From Caenispirillum salinarum_A (GTDB taxonomy: Bacteria; Pseudomonadota; Alphaproteobacteria; Rhodospirillales; Rhodospirillaceae), in contig NZ_CP085224.1 in NCBI RefSeq assembly GCF_044803115.1, positions 930,001 to 994,000 on the forward strand: a stretch of DNA of 64,000 nucleotides. Direction: 5' to 3'. Below, one piece after another: positions 18,272 to 32,306 of this stretch (its first letter is position 1; every line of letters begins with the position of its first letter). The notes under the pieces are model-generated. The model did not search any database. It saw only the letters and a program-made list of their open reading frames with translations, and was not told the DNA's origin. The translations under genes and the position numbers were made by a program.

Positions 18272-19036
18272 CTAATCCGAAAGATCCGGGCTGGCCGGCA
18301 TGCGGTCCACCGGCGCGTCGATATCCAGGCCGCAGACGTCGTAGCCGCGCTTGAAGTCGACGATGTGCTTGGTCATCCAGGTCTGCACCGTCTCCACGTC
18401 GCGGGCGCGCAGGGCGTCGACGATGCGGGTGTGGGCCTCCACCAGGCGGCGGCCGGCGATGGCACCGGTTTCGTCCTTCTCGAACAGTACGTGGACGGCC
18501 GGGTAGAACAGCAGCGAGATGGGCTCGCGCGCCAGCAGCAGCGCCTTGTTCTCCGTCGCCTCGGCCACCAGGGCGTGAAACTGCACGTCCAGCGCGGTGA
18601 TGGAATTGCCGGCGTTCAGCGCCTCTTCCATGGCATCGCGGTTGCGCTCCAGGGAGCTGAGCTTTTCCGGCGTCATCTTCTCGCAGGCGTCCACGGCGGC
18701 CTGCGGCTCCAGCACCATGCAGACCTCCCACAGTTCGCGGAAGGTGACGCGCTGCATCACCATGGCGCGGGAAACGCGCGGCGCCAGTTCGGTGTAGTGG
18801 GGCAGCGAGACGTGAAGCCGGCGGCCCGCCTCGCGCCGCACCAGGCCCGACTGCTCCAGCAGACGGATGCCCTCGCGCACCGTCGAGCGGTTGACGCCGA
18901 ACTGCTCTGCCAGGGCGGTTTCGGTGGGAAGCTGGTCGCCCGGGTTCAGGCGCCCGGCCATGATTTCCGTTTCAATGGCCTCGTACACGACCTTGTAGGC
19001 CGGGGGGACGTCCAGGCGGGCGAAAGTCTGGGTCAT
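18272..19036 (-). CDS. GntR/FadR-family transcriptional regulator
   Basis: A 254-residue regulator. The N-terminal winged HTH has the typical GDQLPTETALAEQFGVNRSTVREGIRLL-type run (residues ~35-65). It is followed by an all-helical FCD effector domain with the metal-binding pattern DVQFHALVAEATEN and the later His residues. ATG 19036 has GGAGG 8-9 nt upstream. It is divergent from ppsA with 228 nt between starts, so it may control ppsA or itself, but no clear operator is visible. Ligands of this family are usually small organic acids. Confidence 0.88.
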   Translation of the reverse strand: MTQTFARLDVPPAYKVVYEAIETEIMAGRLNPGDQLPTETALAEQFGVNRSTVREGIRLLEQSGLVRREAGRRLHVSLPHYTELAPRVSRAMVMQRVTFRELWEVCMVLEPQAAVDACEKMTPEKLSSLERNRDAMEEALNAGNSITALDVQFHALVAEATENKALLLAREPISLLFYPAVHVLFEKDETGAIAGRRLVEAHTRIVDALRARDVETVQTWMTKHIVDFKRGYDVCGLDIDAPVDRMPASPDLSD

Positions 19037-19264
19037 GCCGCGCGCCTCCGATGGAGGGCGGGGCCGCCGCAAGCGGTCATGGGCGATGTCTCCTCAAGGT
19101 TCGCCGGGGGCGTGCATGGCGGTCCCTCGACAGCCCCAGGCCGTCGCAGAATAAGGCCTGAGGGGGTCCCGCATCAAGCACGCCCGCGGGGGGCCATTTC
19201 AACGCTGCCCTCTACCCGCACGTTGATCGCCCGAGATCGATGACAACCCAAGCCCGAGGACAGC

Positions 19265-21649
19265 ATGACCGACGACGCCCTGACGATCCCGCTGGACCAA
19301 CTCGGCCGTGACGACGGCGACCGCGTGGGCGGCAAGAACGCATCGCTGGGCGAGATGATCGGCGCCCTGCACGCCCACGGCATCCGCGTGCCCGGCGGCT
19401 TCGCCACCACGGCCAATGCCTACCGCACCTTCATTGCCGAGAACACCTTGCGCGACGGCATCACCGAAGCGCTCGCCGGCCTGAAGAACGACGGCTCCAA
19501 CCTCGCCGCCATCGGCAAGAAGGTGCGCGGCATGATCGAAAAGGCGGAGCTTCCCGCCGCGCTGGCGACCCAGGTGCGCGAGGGGTACTCCCGCCTGAAG
19601 TCCGAGACCGGCGAGGACCTGCCGCGCGTCGCCGTGCGGTCGTCGGCCACGGCGGAGGACCTGCCGTCCGCCAGCTTCGCCGGGCAGTTGGAGAGCTTCC
19701 TGAACGTCCAGGGCGAGGACGCGCTGTTGAAGGCGGTGAAGGACTGCTTTGCCAGCCTGTTCACCGATCGCGCCATCAGCTACCGCGAGCGCCACGGCTT
19801 CGACCACATGCAGGTGGCCGTCTCCGTCGGCGTGCAGCGCATGGTGCGGTCCGACATCGCGGGGTCGGGTGTCATGTTCTCGCTGGATACGGAAAGCGGC
19901 TTTCCGGGCGTCGTGCTCATCAACGCCGCCCACGGGCTGGGCGAGACGGTGGTGCAGGGGCAGGTGGAGCCCGACGAGTACCACGTCTTCAAGAAGCTGC
20001 TGGACGAGGAGGGCGTGAAGCCCATCGTCTGGCGCAAAAAGGGCCGCAAGGGCGTGAAGATGGTCTTCGACAAGCCGACCAAGACGGTCGACACCAAGCC
20101 CGAGGAACAGCGCCGCTGGGTGCTGACCGAGGACGAGGTGATGCAACTCGCGCGCTGGGCGGTGGAGATCGAGAACCACTACGACACGCCCATGGACATG
20201 GAATGGGCGAAGGACGGCGAGAGCGGCGAGCTGTACATCGTCCAGGCCCGGCCGGAAACCGTCCACAGCCGCCGCTCCGCCGAGCCCTTGCGCACCTATG
20301 CCATGAAGGAGACCGACGCCAAGGTGCTCGCGACCGGCACCGCCATCGGCGCCGCCATCGCCGCCGGCAAGGTCAAGCGGCTGAAAAGCCCCGACGAGCG
20401 CGACAAGCTGGAGGAGGGCGACGTGCTGGTCACCGGCATGACGGACCCCGACTGGGTGCCGATCATGAAGAAGGCCAGCGCCATCGTCACCGACCGGGGC
20501 GGGCGCACCAGCCACGCCGCCATCGTCAGTCGCGAACTGGGGCTGACCGCCATCGTCGGCGCCGACGACGCGACGGAACGGCTCAAGGACGGGCAGGAGG
20601 TCACGGTCTCCTGCGCCGAGGGCGACCAGGGCAAGGTCTACGAGGGCATCCGCGAGTTCGAGGCCACCGAGGTCGACCCCGAGACCATCCCCAAGACCCG
20701 CACGCAGGTCATGGTGAACCTCGCCAACCCCACCAGCGCCTATACGTGGTGGAAGCTGCCGGCGGACGGCGTCGGGTTGGCGCGCATGGAGTTCATCATC
20801 AACAACATGATCGGCATCCATCCCATGGCGCTGTGCCATTTCGACCAGGTGGAGGACAAGGAGGCCAAGCAGAAGATCACCGAGCTGACGGCCGACTACG
20901 ACGATCGCACGGAATACTTCGTCGACCGGCTGTCGCTGGGTGTGGCGCGCATCGCGGCGGCCTTCTATCCCAACCCCGTCATCCTGCGCATGAGCGACTT
21001 CAAGACCAACGAATACGCCGACCTCATCGGCGGCGCCCAGTTCGAGCAGGACGAGGCCAACCCCATGCTCGGCTGGCGCGGGGCGAGCCGCTACTACGAC
21101 GACCGCTACCGCGAGGGCTTCGCGCTGGAGTGCAGGGCGGTGACGCGCGCGCGGGAGGAGATGGGGCTGACCAACATCAAGGTCATGATCCCCTTCTGCC
21201 GCACCCCCGACGAGGCCGACCGGGTGCTGGAGGAATTGGCCGCCCACAACCTGATCCGCGGCCGCAAGGGCCTGGAGGTCTACGTGATGGCGGAAATCCC
21301 GTCCAACGTCATCCTGGCCGACCAGTTCGCCAGCCGCGTCGACGGCTTCTCCATCGGGTCCAACGACCTGACGCAGCTTGTGCTGGGCCTGGACCGCGAC
21401 AACGACCGCCTGGGTCATCTGTTCCGGGCGGAGGACCCGGCGGTGGCGCGCTTCATCGGGCAGTTGATCCACGCCGGCCGCGACGCCGGCGTGAAGGTGG
21501 GCATCTGCGGCCAGGCGCCCAGCGACCACCCGGAGTTCGCACAGTTCCTGGTGGAACAGGGCATCACGTCCATTTCGGTGACGCCCGACAGCTTCCTGGA
21601 CGTGAAGTGCAACATCGCGGAGATGGAGGCGCGGAACGGCGGGGGGTGA
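19265..21649 (+). CDS. ppsA: Phosphoenolpyruvate synthase
   Basis: A 794-residue enzyme converting pyruvate, ATP and water to PEP, AMP and phosphate (gluconeogenesis). Domains in order: an N-terminal ATP-grasp pyruvate phosphate dikinase domain (GGKNASLGEM, RSSATAEDLPSASFAGQ), the swivelling phospho-His domain with His417 (GGRTSHAAIVSRELG), and the C-terminal TIM barrel (AEIPSNVILADQF, GSNDLTQLVLGLDRD, CGQAPSDHPEF). Length is standard. It is followed by a strong terminator and has a divergent FadR-like regulator upstream. Confidence 0.95.
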   Translation: MTDDALTIPLDQLGRDDGDRVGGKNASLGEMIGALHAHGIRVPGGFATTANAYRTFIAENTLRDGITEALAGLKNDGSNLAAIGKKVRGMIEKAELPAALATQVREGYSRLKSETGEDLPRVAVRSSATAEDLPSASFAGQLESFLNVQGEDALLKAVKDCFASLFTDRAISYRERHGFDHMQVAVSVGVQRMVRSDIAGSGVMFSLDTESGFPGVVLINAAHGLGETVVQGQVEPDEYHVFKKLLDEEGVKPIVWRKKGRKGVKMVFDKPTKTVDTKPEEQRRWVLTEDEVMQLARWAVEIENHYDTPMDMEWAKDGESGELYIVQARPETVHSRRSAEPLRTYAMKETDAKVLATGTAIGAAIAAGKVKRLKSPDERDKLEEGDVLVTGMTDPDWVPIMKKASAIVTDRGGRTSHAAIVSRELGLTAIVGADDATERLKDGQEVTVSCAEGDQGKVYEGIREFEATEVDPETIPKTRTQVMVNLANPTSAYTWWKLPADGVGLARMEFIINNMIGIHPMALCHFDQVEDKEAKQKITELTADYDDRTEYFVDRLSLGVARIAAAFYPNPVILRMSDFKTNEYADLIGGAQFEQDEANPMLGWRGASRYYDDRYREGFALECRAVTRAREEMGLTNIKVMIPFCRTPDEADRVLEELAAHNLIRGRKGLEVYVMAEIPSNVILADQFASRVDGFSIGSNDLTQLVLGLDRDNDRLGHLFRAEDPAVARFIGQLIHAGRDAGVKVGICGQAPSDHPEFAQFLVEQGITSISVTPDSFLDVKCNIAEMEARNGGG

Positions 21650-21660
21650 ACCCCACCCAA

Positions 21661-21702
21661 TAAAAACGCCGCCGCCCCGGATGCACCGGAGCGGCGGTGT
21701 TT
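21661..21702. terminator. Bidirectional terminator between ppsA and greA
   Basis: A GC-rich stem (CGCCGCC ... CCCGG / CCGG ... GGCGGTG) flanked by AAAAA on the left and TTTTT on the right, so it can end ppsA on the plus strand and greA on the minus strand. Confidence 0.85.
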
Positions 21703-21729
21703 TTCGTCGGCGGCCGAGGCGCAGCGCCC

Positions 21730-22209
21730 TCAGAGGTCGGCGAACTTCACCTCGACCACTTCGTAGGAGCGCGAGCCGCCCGGCGCGGTCACTTCCACGC
21801 TGTCGCCCTCGGTCTTGCCCACGAGAGCCTTGGCGATGGGCGACTGAATGGAGATGCGGCCGTTCTTCAGGTCGGCCTCGTAGGGGCCGACGATGTGGTA
21901 GGTCACTTCCTCGTCCGTGTCCTCGTCGGCCAGCGTCACCAGGGCGCCGAAGCGGATGGTTTCCCCGGACATCTTGGACACGTCGATGACGTCGGCGCGG
22001 CCGATCACGTCCTCGAGTTCCGAAATGCGGCCCTCGATGAAGCTCTGGCGCTCGCGCGCGGCGTGGTACTCGGCGTTCTCGGACAGGTCACCGTGCTCGC
22101 GCGCCTCGGCGATGGCCTTGATGACCCCGGGACGGTCCACCGAACGCAACTGCTTCAACTCCTGCTCAAGAAGGGTCAGGCCCTTCCGAGTCATGGGAAC
22201 CTTCTCCAT
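21730..22209 (-). CDS. greA: Transcription elongation factor GreA
   Basis: A 159-residue RNA-polymerase cleavage factor. The N-terminal coiled coil carries the acidic tip motif (AREHGDLSENAEYHAARE) and the C-terminal FKBP-like domain ends with ISIQSPIAKALVGKTEGD and YEVVEVKF. It rescues backtracked polymerase. ATG 22209 (MEKVPMTRKG) matches the family start. It follows carB, with a terminator between them. Confidence 0.95.
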   Translation of the reverse strand: MEKVPMTRKGLTLLEQELKQLRSVDRPGVIKAIAEAREHGDLSENAEYHAARERQSFIEGRISELEDVIGRADVIDVSKMSGETIRFGALVTLADEDTDEEVTYHIVGPYEADLKNGRISIQSPIAKALVGKTEGDSVEVTAPGGSRSYEVVEVKFADL

Positions 22210-22230
22210 TCGAGAACCCCTGGAAAAATG

Positions 22231-22277
22231 CAAAAAAACAAAAAAGCGACGGGGCGCGGCAAGGACCCGCCCCGTCA
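22231..22277 (-). terminator. Rho-independent terminator of carB
   Basis: On the minus strand, a GACGGGGCG ... CGCCCCGTC stem is followed by two T-runs (TTTTTTG, then TTTTTTT) directly after the carB stop. A classic intrinsic terminator. Confidence 0.9.
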
Positions 22278-22283
22278 CGATGG

Positions 22284-25529
<3,246 letters not shown>

Positions 25530-25616
25530 GGCGTCGGGCTCTCACTCTCCGGGGACGGCGGCGCGCCGGGCGGCGCTGCGGCGCGTGAACGTGGATGCGG
25601 TCTTTGTTTGTGCGGC

Positions 25617-25646
25617 GGGGCGGCGCGTTGTGCAAGGCGCCGCCCC
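25617..25646 (-). terminator. Intercistronic hairpin between carA and carB
   Basis: A perfect 10-bp stem (GGGGCGGCGC / GCGCCGCCCC) around a 10-nt loop in the 144-nt carA-carB spacer. There is no U-run, so it is more likely an mRNA-processing or stabilising structure than a full stop. Confidence 0.45.
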
Positions 25647-25673
25647 GTCGGGATCATGCTATGCGGGCGGGCC

Positions 25674-26849
25674 TCAGCCCTTGGCTTCGTCCATCAGGTC
25701 GGTGAAGCGCTTGAAGAGGTAGTGGCTGTCCTGCGGGCCCGGGCTGGCCTCGGGGTGGTACTGCACCGAGAAGATCGGCTTGCCCTCTACCGCAATGCCC
25801 TCCACCGAGTTGTCGAACAGCGAGACGTGGGTTTCCACCACGCCGGCGGGCAGGGTGGCGCGGTCGACGCCGAAGCCGTGGTTCTGGCTGGTGATCTCCA
25901 CCTTGCCGGTCTTCAGGTCCTTGACCGGCTGGTTCGATCCGCGGTGGCCCTTGTCCATCTTGTAGGTCTTGGCACCCAGCGCCAGCGACAGAAGCTGGTG
26001 GCCCAGGCAGATGCCGAACAGCGGCTTGCCGGTCTTGACGATCTCCTGCAGCACCGGCACGGCGTATTCGCCGGTCGCGGCCGGATCGCCAGGGCCGTTG
26101 GACAGGAAGACGCCGTCAGGGTTGTGGCGCAGAATGTCCTCGGCCGTGGCGGTGGCGGGGACCACGGTCACCTCGCAGCCCTGGTCGGCCAGGCTGCGCA
26201 GGATGTTCTTCTTGGCGCCGTAGTCGACGGCGACCACCTTGTACTTCGGCTCGGTCAGGGTGCCGTAGCCGTCCTTCAGGCTCCAGCGCGTCTGCGACCA
26301 CTGGTAGGTCTGGGCGCAGGTGACGTCCTTGGCGAGGTCCATGCCCTCAAGCCCCGGCCACGCCTTGGCCATGGCGACCAGCGCCGGGATGTCGAACACG
26401 CCGTCCGGGTGGTGGGCGATGACGCCGTTGGGTGCGCCATGGTCGCGGATGCGTCGCGTGACGGCGCGCGTGTCAATGCCGGTCACGCCGATCAGGTTCA
26501 TGGAGCGCAGCCAGTCCGACAGGTGCTGCGCGGCGCGCCAGTTGCTGGGCTCGGTGATGTCGGCGCGCAGGATGCAGCCGCGTGCGGCCGGCGTCGTCGC
26601 CTCCATGTCTTCCGGATTGGCGCCGACGTTGCCCACGTGCGGGAAGGTGAAGGTGATGATCTGGCCGGCGAAGGAGGCGTCGGTCATCGTCTCCTGATAA
26701 CCGGTGAGGCCGGTGCTGAACACGACCTCGCCCACCTGGTCGCCGGTGGCGCCGACTCCGCGGCCCCAGAAGACGGTGCCGTCTGCAAGGACGACCGCGG
26801 CGGTCGCGCCGGCGGGCTGCGGGGCGGAGGAGGCGGTGGTGTCTGACAT
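25674..26849 (-). CDS. carA: Carbamoyl-phosphate synthase small (glutaminase) subunit
   Basis: A 391-residue subunit that hydrolyses glutamine and channels ammonia to CarB. The N-terminal CPSase domain (VVFSTGLTGYQETMTDASFAGQ-type motif) is followed by the class I glutaminase domain with nucleophile Cys281 (GICLGHQLL) and the C-terminal VQYHPEASPGP holding the catalytic His and Glu. A consensus promoter lies 148 nt upstream, divergent from that of yqeY. Confidence 0.96.
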   Translation of the reverse strand: MSDTTASSAPQPAGATAAVVLADGTVFWGRGVGATGDQVGEVVFSTGLTGYQETMTDASFAGQIITFTFPHVGNVGANPEDMEATTPAARGCILRADITEPSNWRAAQHLSDWLRSMNLIGVTGIDTRAVTRRIRDHGAPNGVIAHHPDGVFDIPALVAMAKAWPGLEGMDLAKDVTCAQTYQWSQTRWSLKDGYGTLTEPKYKVVAVDYGAKKNILRSLADQGCEVTVVPATATAEDILRHNPDGVFLSNGPGDPAATGEYAVPVLQEIVKTGKPLFGICLGHQLLSLALGAKTYKMDKGHRGSNQPVKDLKTGKVEITSQNHGFGVDRATLPAGVVETHVSLFDNSVEGIAVEGKPIFSVQYHPEASPGPQDSHYLFKRFTDLMDEAKG

Positions 26850-26996
26850 GGATGCGTCCCAACTTGCGTGTCGCTGGCGCCCGCGCAGCCGAAAGGCGCT
26901 CTCTTCCGTCTATCCAGGCGCGACCCTTTGGGGCCGGCAACAGGCGTGTGGCTGCGGAAGAGGGCGCGAATTCGCGGCTGCGGGCAAATTGGCGGC

Positions 26997-27025
26997 TTTG
27001 TAAGGGTTCGCCGCCGCCCTGTCAA
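26997..27025 (-). promoter_or_regulatory. Sigma-70 promoter for carA
   Basis: On the minus strand, TTGACA (27025-27020), a 17-nt spacer and TACAAA (27002-26997): a near-consensus housekeeping promoter. It implies a carA leader of about 140 nt. Confidence 0.75.
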
Positions 27026-27066
27026 GAAAGCGGTTTAAGTCTTTATTTTCAACGACTTAGCATGTC

Positions 27067-27095
27067 TTGCCGGGGGCGGCCCGTTGGTGTAATGT
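27067..27095 (+). promoter_or_regulatory. Sigma-70 promoter for yqeY
   Basis: TTGCCG at 27067-27072, a 17-nt spacer and TAATGT at 27090-27095, placing the start of transcription about 30 nt before the yqeY ATG. Confidence 0.6.
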
Positions 27096-27133
27096 CGGTC
27101 ACTTCCCCGAAAGCTTCAAGAGGCCCTTGCCCA

Positions 27134-27598
27134 ATGTTGCGCTCTGACCTGCAGGACGCGTTGAAGGAAGCCATGCGCGCCAAGGATTCCAGCGGCGTGG
27201 CGACCATCCGCCTGATCATGGCCGCGCTGAAGGATCGCGACATCGCCGCCCGTTCGAAGGGCCAGATGGACGGCATCTCCGACGACGAAATCCTTCAGAT
27301 GCTGCAAAGCATGATCAAGCAGCGCCGCGAAAGCATTCAGATGTATGAACAGGGCGGGCGCCTGGAACTGGCCGAGCGCGAAAAGGCCGAGATCGAGTGG
27401 ATCGCCAAGTTCCTGCCCAGGCAGATGACCGAGGACGAGGCCGCCGCCGCCGTCGACTCCGCCATCGCCGACCTGGACGCCTCCGGCCTCAAGGACATGG
27501 GCCGCGTCATGGCCGCCCTGCGCGAGCGCCACGCCGGCCAGATGGACTTCGGCAAGGCGTCGGGCATCGTCAAGCAGAAGCTCCAGGCCGCCGGCTGA
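27134..27598 (+). CDS. GatB/YqeY domain protein
   Basis: A 154-residue YqeY-type protein (LRSDLQDALKEAMRAKD, RRESIQMYEQGGRLELAE, FLPRQMTEDE, MGRVMAALRERHAGQMDFG). It resembles the tRNA-binding tail of GatB, but its cellular role is not established. It sits immediately upstream of dnaG and rpoD, an order common in alphaproteobacteria. Confidence 0.92.
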   Translation: MLRSDLQDALKEAMRAKDSSGVATIRLIMAALKDRDIAARSKGQMDGISDDEILQMLQSMIKQRRESIQMYEQGGRLELAEREKAEIEWIAKFLPRQMTEDEAAAAVDSAIADLDASGLKDMGRVMAALRERHAGQMDFGKASGIVKQKLQAAG

Positions 27599-27744
27599 CC
27601 GGCGCCGCATCCGCCGTCCTTTCCGTTAACCGGCTGGTGAGGCGGGCGCGCTAGCCCTATATGCGCTGACCCGCTTCCCCCATGCCGTTTTCGCGCGGCC
27701 CCCTGTCCTCGGGGTCGCCGTGGTGTCGAAAGGCCGCCCGTTCC

Positions 27745-29607
27745 ATGGCTCTGCCGCCCCGTTTCCTAGAAGAGCTGCGCAGCCGCACCAGCATCGTCGA
27801 TGTGGTGGGGCGCAAGGTGAAGCTCATCAAGGCCGGGCGCGGCGAGTACAAGGGCCTGTGCCCTTTTCACGGCGAGAAGACGCCCAGCTTCACGGTCAGC
27901 GAGGACAAGGGCTTCTACCACTGCTTCGGGTGTCAGGCGAACGGCGACGTGCTCGATTTCGAGATGCAGTCGCGCGGCCTGTCCTTCATGGAGGCCGTTG
28001 AGGCTCTTGCCGCCGAGGCGGGGATGGAGGTGCCCAAGGCCTCCCCGCGCGAGGTGGAAAAAGCCAAGCGCCAGGCCACCCTGCAAGAGGTGGTGGAGGC
28101 CGCCTGCCGCTTTTTTCAGGAGGCGCTGAAACGGCCCGAAGGCGCGGCGGCGCTCGACTACCTGCGCGGCCGCGGCCTGTCGGACGAGACCATCCGCCGC
28201 TTCCGCCTGGGCTATGCCCCGCCGCCGGGCGCCCTGACGCGCCACCTGGCCGGGCAGGGCATCCAGGAGCGCCAGATGGTCGAGGCGGGGCTGCTCAAGC
28301 GCCGCGACGACGGCCGCGTGGTCGACTACTTCCGCGACCGGGTGATGTTCCCCATCACCGACCGGCGCGGCCGGGTCATCGCCTTCGGCGGCCGCGTCAT
28401 GGGCGACGGCCAGCCGAAATACCTCAACAGCCCCGATTCGGACGTCTTCCACAAGGGAAGCGTACTTTATAATCTTGCGCTCGCGCGCGAGGCGGCGCGG
28501 GACACGGCGCGGGTGGTCGTCGCCGAGGGCTACATGGACGTCATCGCCATGGCCCAGTTCGGCCTGCACGAGGCGGTGGCGCCGCTGGGCACGGCGATCA
28601 CCGAGCACCAGGTCCAGGAATTGTGGCGCCTGTGCCCCGAGCCGGTGCTGTGCCTGGACGGCGACGCCGCCGGCATCCGTGCCGCCCGCAAGGCCGCCGA
28701 GCGCGCGCTGCCCATGCTCAAGCCGGGATACTCCCTGCGCTTTGCCCTGGTCACCGGCGCCAAGGACCCCGACGAGCTGCTCAAGGCCGAGGGGCGCGAG
28801 GGCCTGGACAAGGTGCTGGACGCCGCCGCGCCGCTGTCGGACATCCTGTGGCGCAACGCGCTGGCCGAGCACCAGGTGGATACGCCGGAGCGCCGCGCGG
28901 CCCTTGAGGCCAACCTGATGACCATGGCCGAGACCATCCAGGACGGCACCGTCCAGATGGCCTACAAGCGCGAGTTCCGCGACCGCCTGTTCCAGTTCTT
29001 CCGCGAGCGCCGCTTCCAGGGCCGTTCCCAGGGCGGCGGCGGGCGGGCGGCCGGGGGGCGGCGCAACGGCAAGGGCCGCTGGGACGCCCCCGAAATGGTG
29101 GCGCCCGCGCCGCTGACTCCCCCGCCCTCGGCGGCGGTGCGGCGGCAGCGGATCCTTGTGGCGGCGGCGGTGACGCATCCCGAGTTGTTCGACCACATCG
29201 GCGAGCGGCTGGGGTCCGTGCAGTGCGACGAGGCGGCCGTGGAGCGTCTGCGCCAACGGCTTCTTCTGCTGCTTTCGACCGAGTCGGGGCTTGACTTCGA
29301 CGGCGTGTCACGCCACTTACGGCGGGATGGACTGGAAGAGACCCTGAACTTTCTCCTGAGTTCCAACGTGTACGCCCACGCTTCGTTTGCACGACCCGAC
29401 GCGCCGACCGAGAGGGCCATGAGTGGATGGGACCACACGTTCGAACAGGGACAGCAGCAGGATTTCAGGGCGGACGTCATGCGCGCCGGCGCGGCCTATG
29501 CGGGCCAGACCGATGATCAGGCTGCGTCCGAACAGGCGCTGTCACGGCTGAAGGCTTTGTTTTTCCAGGACATGCGGCGGATCAGCGAGGATCCGCTCGA
29601 CGATTGA
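27745..29607 (+). CDS. dnaG: DNA primase
   Basis: A 620-residue replicative primase that makes RNA primers at the fork. The N-terminal zinc ribbon uses Cys39, His42, Cys60 and Cys63 (CPFH ... CFGC). The Toprim catalytic core has VVVAEGYMDV (~257-266) and LDGDAAG (~304). The C-terminal DnaB-interacting helical domain follows a Gly/Arg-rich linker (~430-450). Start ATG 27745 (MALPPRFLEEL) matches the family; an upstream in-frame ATG at 27682 would add an unlikely leader. Confidence 0.95.
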   Translation: MALPPRFLEELRSRTSIVDVVGRKVKLIKAGRGEYKGLCPFHGEKTPSFTVSEDKGFYHCFGCQANGDVLDFEMQSRGLSFMEAVEALAAEAGMEVPKASPREVEKAKRQATLQEVVEAACRFFQEALKRPEGAAALDYLRGRGLSDETIRRFRLGYAPPPGALTRHLAGQGIQERQMVEAGLLKRRDDGRVVDYFRDRVMFPITDRRGRVIAFGGRVMGDGQPKYLNSPDSDVFHKGSVLYNLALAREAARDTARVVVAEGYMDVIAMAQFGLHEAVAPLGTAITEHQVQELWRLCPEPVLCLDGDAAGIRAARKAAERALPMLKPGYSLRFALVTGAKDPDELLKAEGREGLDKVLDAAAPLSDILWRNALAEHQVDTPERRAALEANLMTMAETIQDGTVQMAYKREFRDRLFQFFRERRFQGRSQGGGGRAAGGRRNGKGRWDAPEMVAPAPLTPPPSAAVRRQRILVAAAVTHPELFDHIGERLGSVQCDEAAVERLRQRLLLLLSTESGLDFDGVSRHLRRDGLEETLNFLLSSNVYAHASFARPDAPTERAMSGWDHTFEQGQQQDFRADVMRAGAAYAGQTDDQAASEQALSRLKALFFQDMRRISEDPLDD

Positions 29608-29608
29608 T

Positions 29609-29629
29609 GCGGGGCGGCTCATGCCCCGC
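29609..29629 (+). terminator. Hairpin between dnaG and rpoD
   Basis: A 7-bp perfect stem (GCGGGGC / GCCCCGC) immediately after the dnaG stop, without a T-run. It could reduce read-through or mark an mRNA-processing site between primase and sigma factor. Confidence 0.35.
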
Positions 29630-29749
29630 CGCGTGAGGTGGCGCTCGGGTCGGCGAAGACCTTATTACCCCGGTGCCGATGGGACAGAAGAGCGGACCGT
29701 CTGACGACGTGTGCGGTTCGCGGACCGGTTCGTTAAGGAGCGGATACGA

Positions 29750-31813
<2,064 letters not shown>

Positions 31814-31834
31814 GGCCGGGCGCGATTCGGAAAC

Positions 31835-31866
31835 AGGGCGGTGCTCTTCGGGGCGCCGCCCTTTTT
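31835..31866 (+). terminator. Rho-independent terminator of rpoD
   Basis: AGGGCGGTGC / GCGCCGCCCT stem (one G-U pair) with an 8-nt loop followed by TTTTT, 21 nt after the rpoD stop. Confidence 0.88.
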
Positions 31867-31967
31867 CGTGGGTGGGCGGCCGGCGGTGGTGCCGCGAGGG
31901 CCGCAAGGGCACGAAGCCGATGTTCCGGCGGTTGTATTATCGCTTCATTGATCGGCGATTGTGTGGG

Positions 31968-32160
31968 GGAACCACCAAGACACCAAGGCACCAAGGCAGC
32001 GCGCGAAGGCGCGCTCTCCTTCATTCCTGGCGGCCGTTTCGCCCGGTCTGTGAAGTGGTGATGATCATGGGATGGAGGGAGCGCGAGGGAGGCCGCGCCT
32101 CCTTCGCATTTCCATTCCGGCGCAGCCGGAAAAGCGCCTTCGTGCCTTTGTGGCGCTCCC
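31968..32160. repeat. MITE-like inverted-repeat element A
   Basis: About 193 bp with imperfect terminal inverted repeats. The left end reads ACCACCAAGACACCAAGGC (from 31971), and the reverse complement of the right end reads CCACAAAGGCACGAAGGC (15 of 18 aligned bases identical). It has no coding frame of note. A relative of almost the same length lies in the rRNA spacer (36409-36600). It occupies part of the 493-nt rpoD to J-domain-gene gap, the rest of which contains no gene I can support. Confidence 0.6.
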
Positions 32161-32189
32161 CGCACCACCGCCGGGCTCTTATCCGCGTC

Positions 32190-32306
32190 GATGAATGAAT
32201 TCATCGGCGCTGCGTTCATACGGCACGCAGCCTTACGCGCCATGCCGCGCGGTGGCCGGTCGGCCTCGCCGGACGACGAACGTACGGTTTCAGGTGTCGT
32301 CCGGTA
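32190..32306. repeat. Dispersed intergenic repeat, copy 2
   Basis: Partner of the copy at 17911-18026. The hairpin arms CCGGACGAC (32269-32277) and GTCGTCCGG (32296-32304) keep the same 18-nt loop. The copy again sits between convergent genes and ends one base before the stop codon of the J-domain gene. Confidence 0.7.

Noticed and set aside
26850..27133. Riboswitch or attenuator leader before carA
   Set aside because: The leader is ~140 nt, but I see no conserved riboswitch core and no Arg- or pyrimidine-related leader peptide; only promoter elements are supported.
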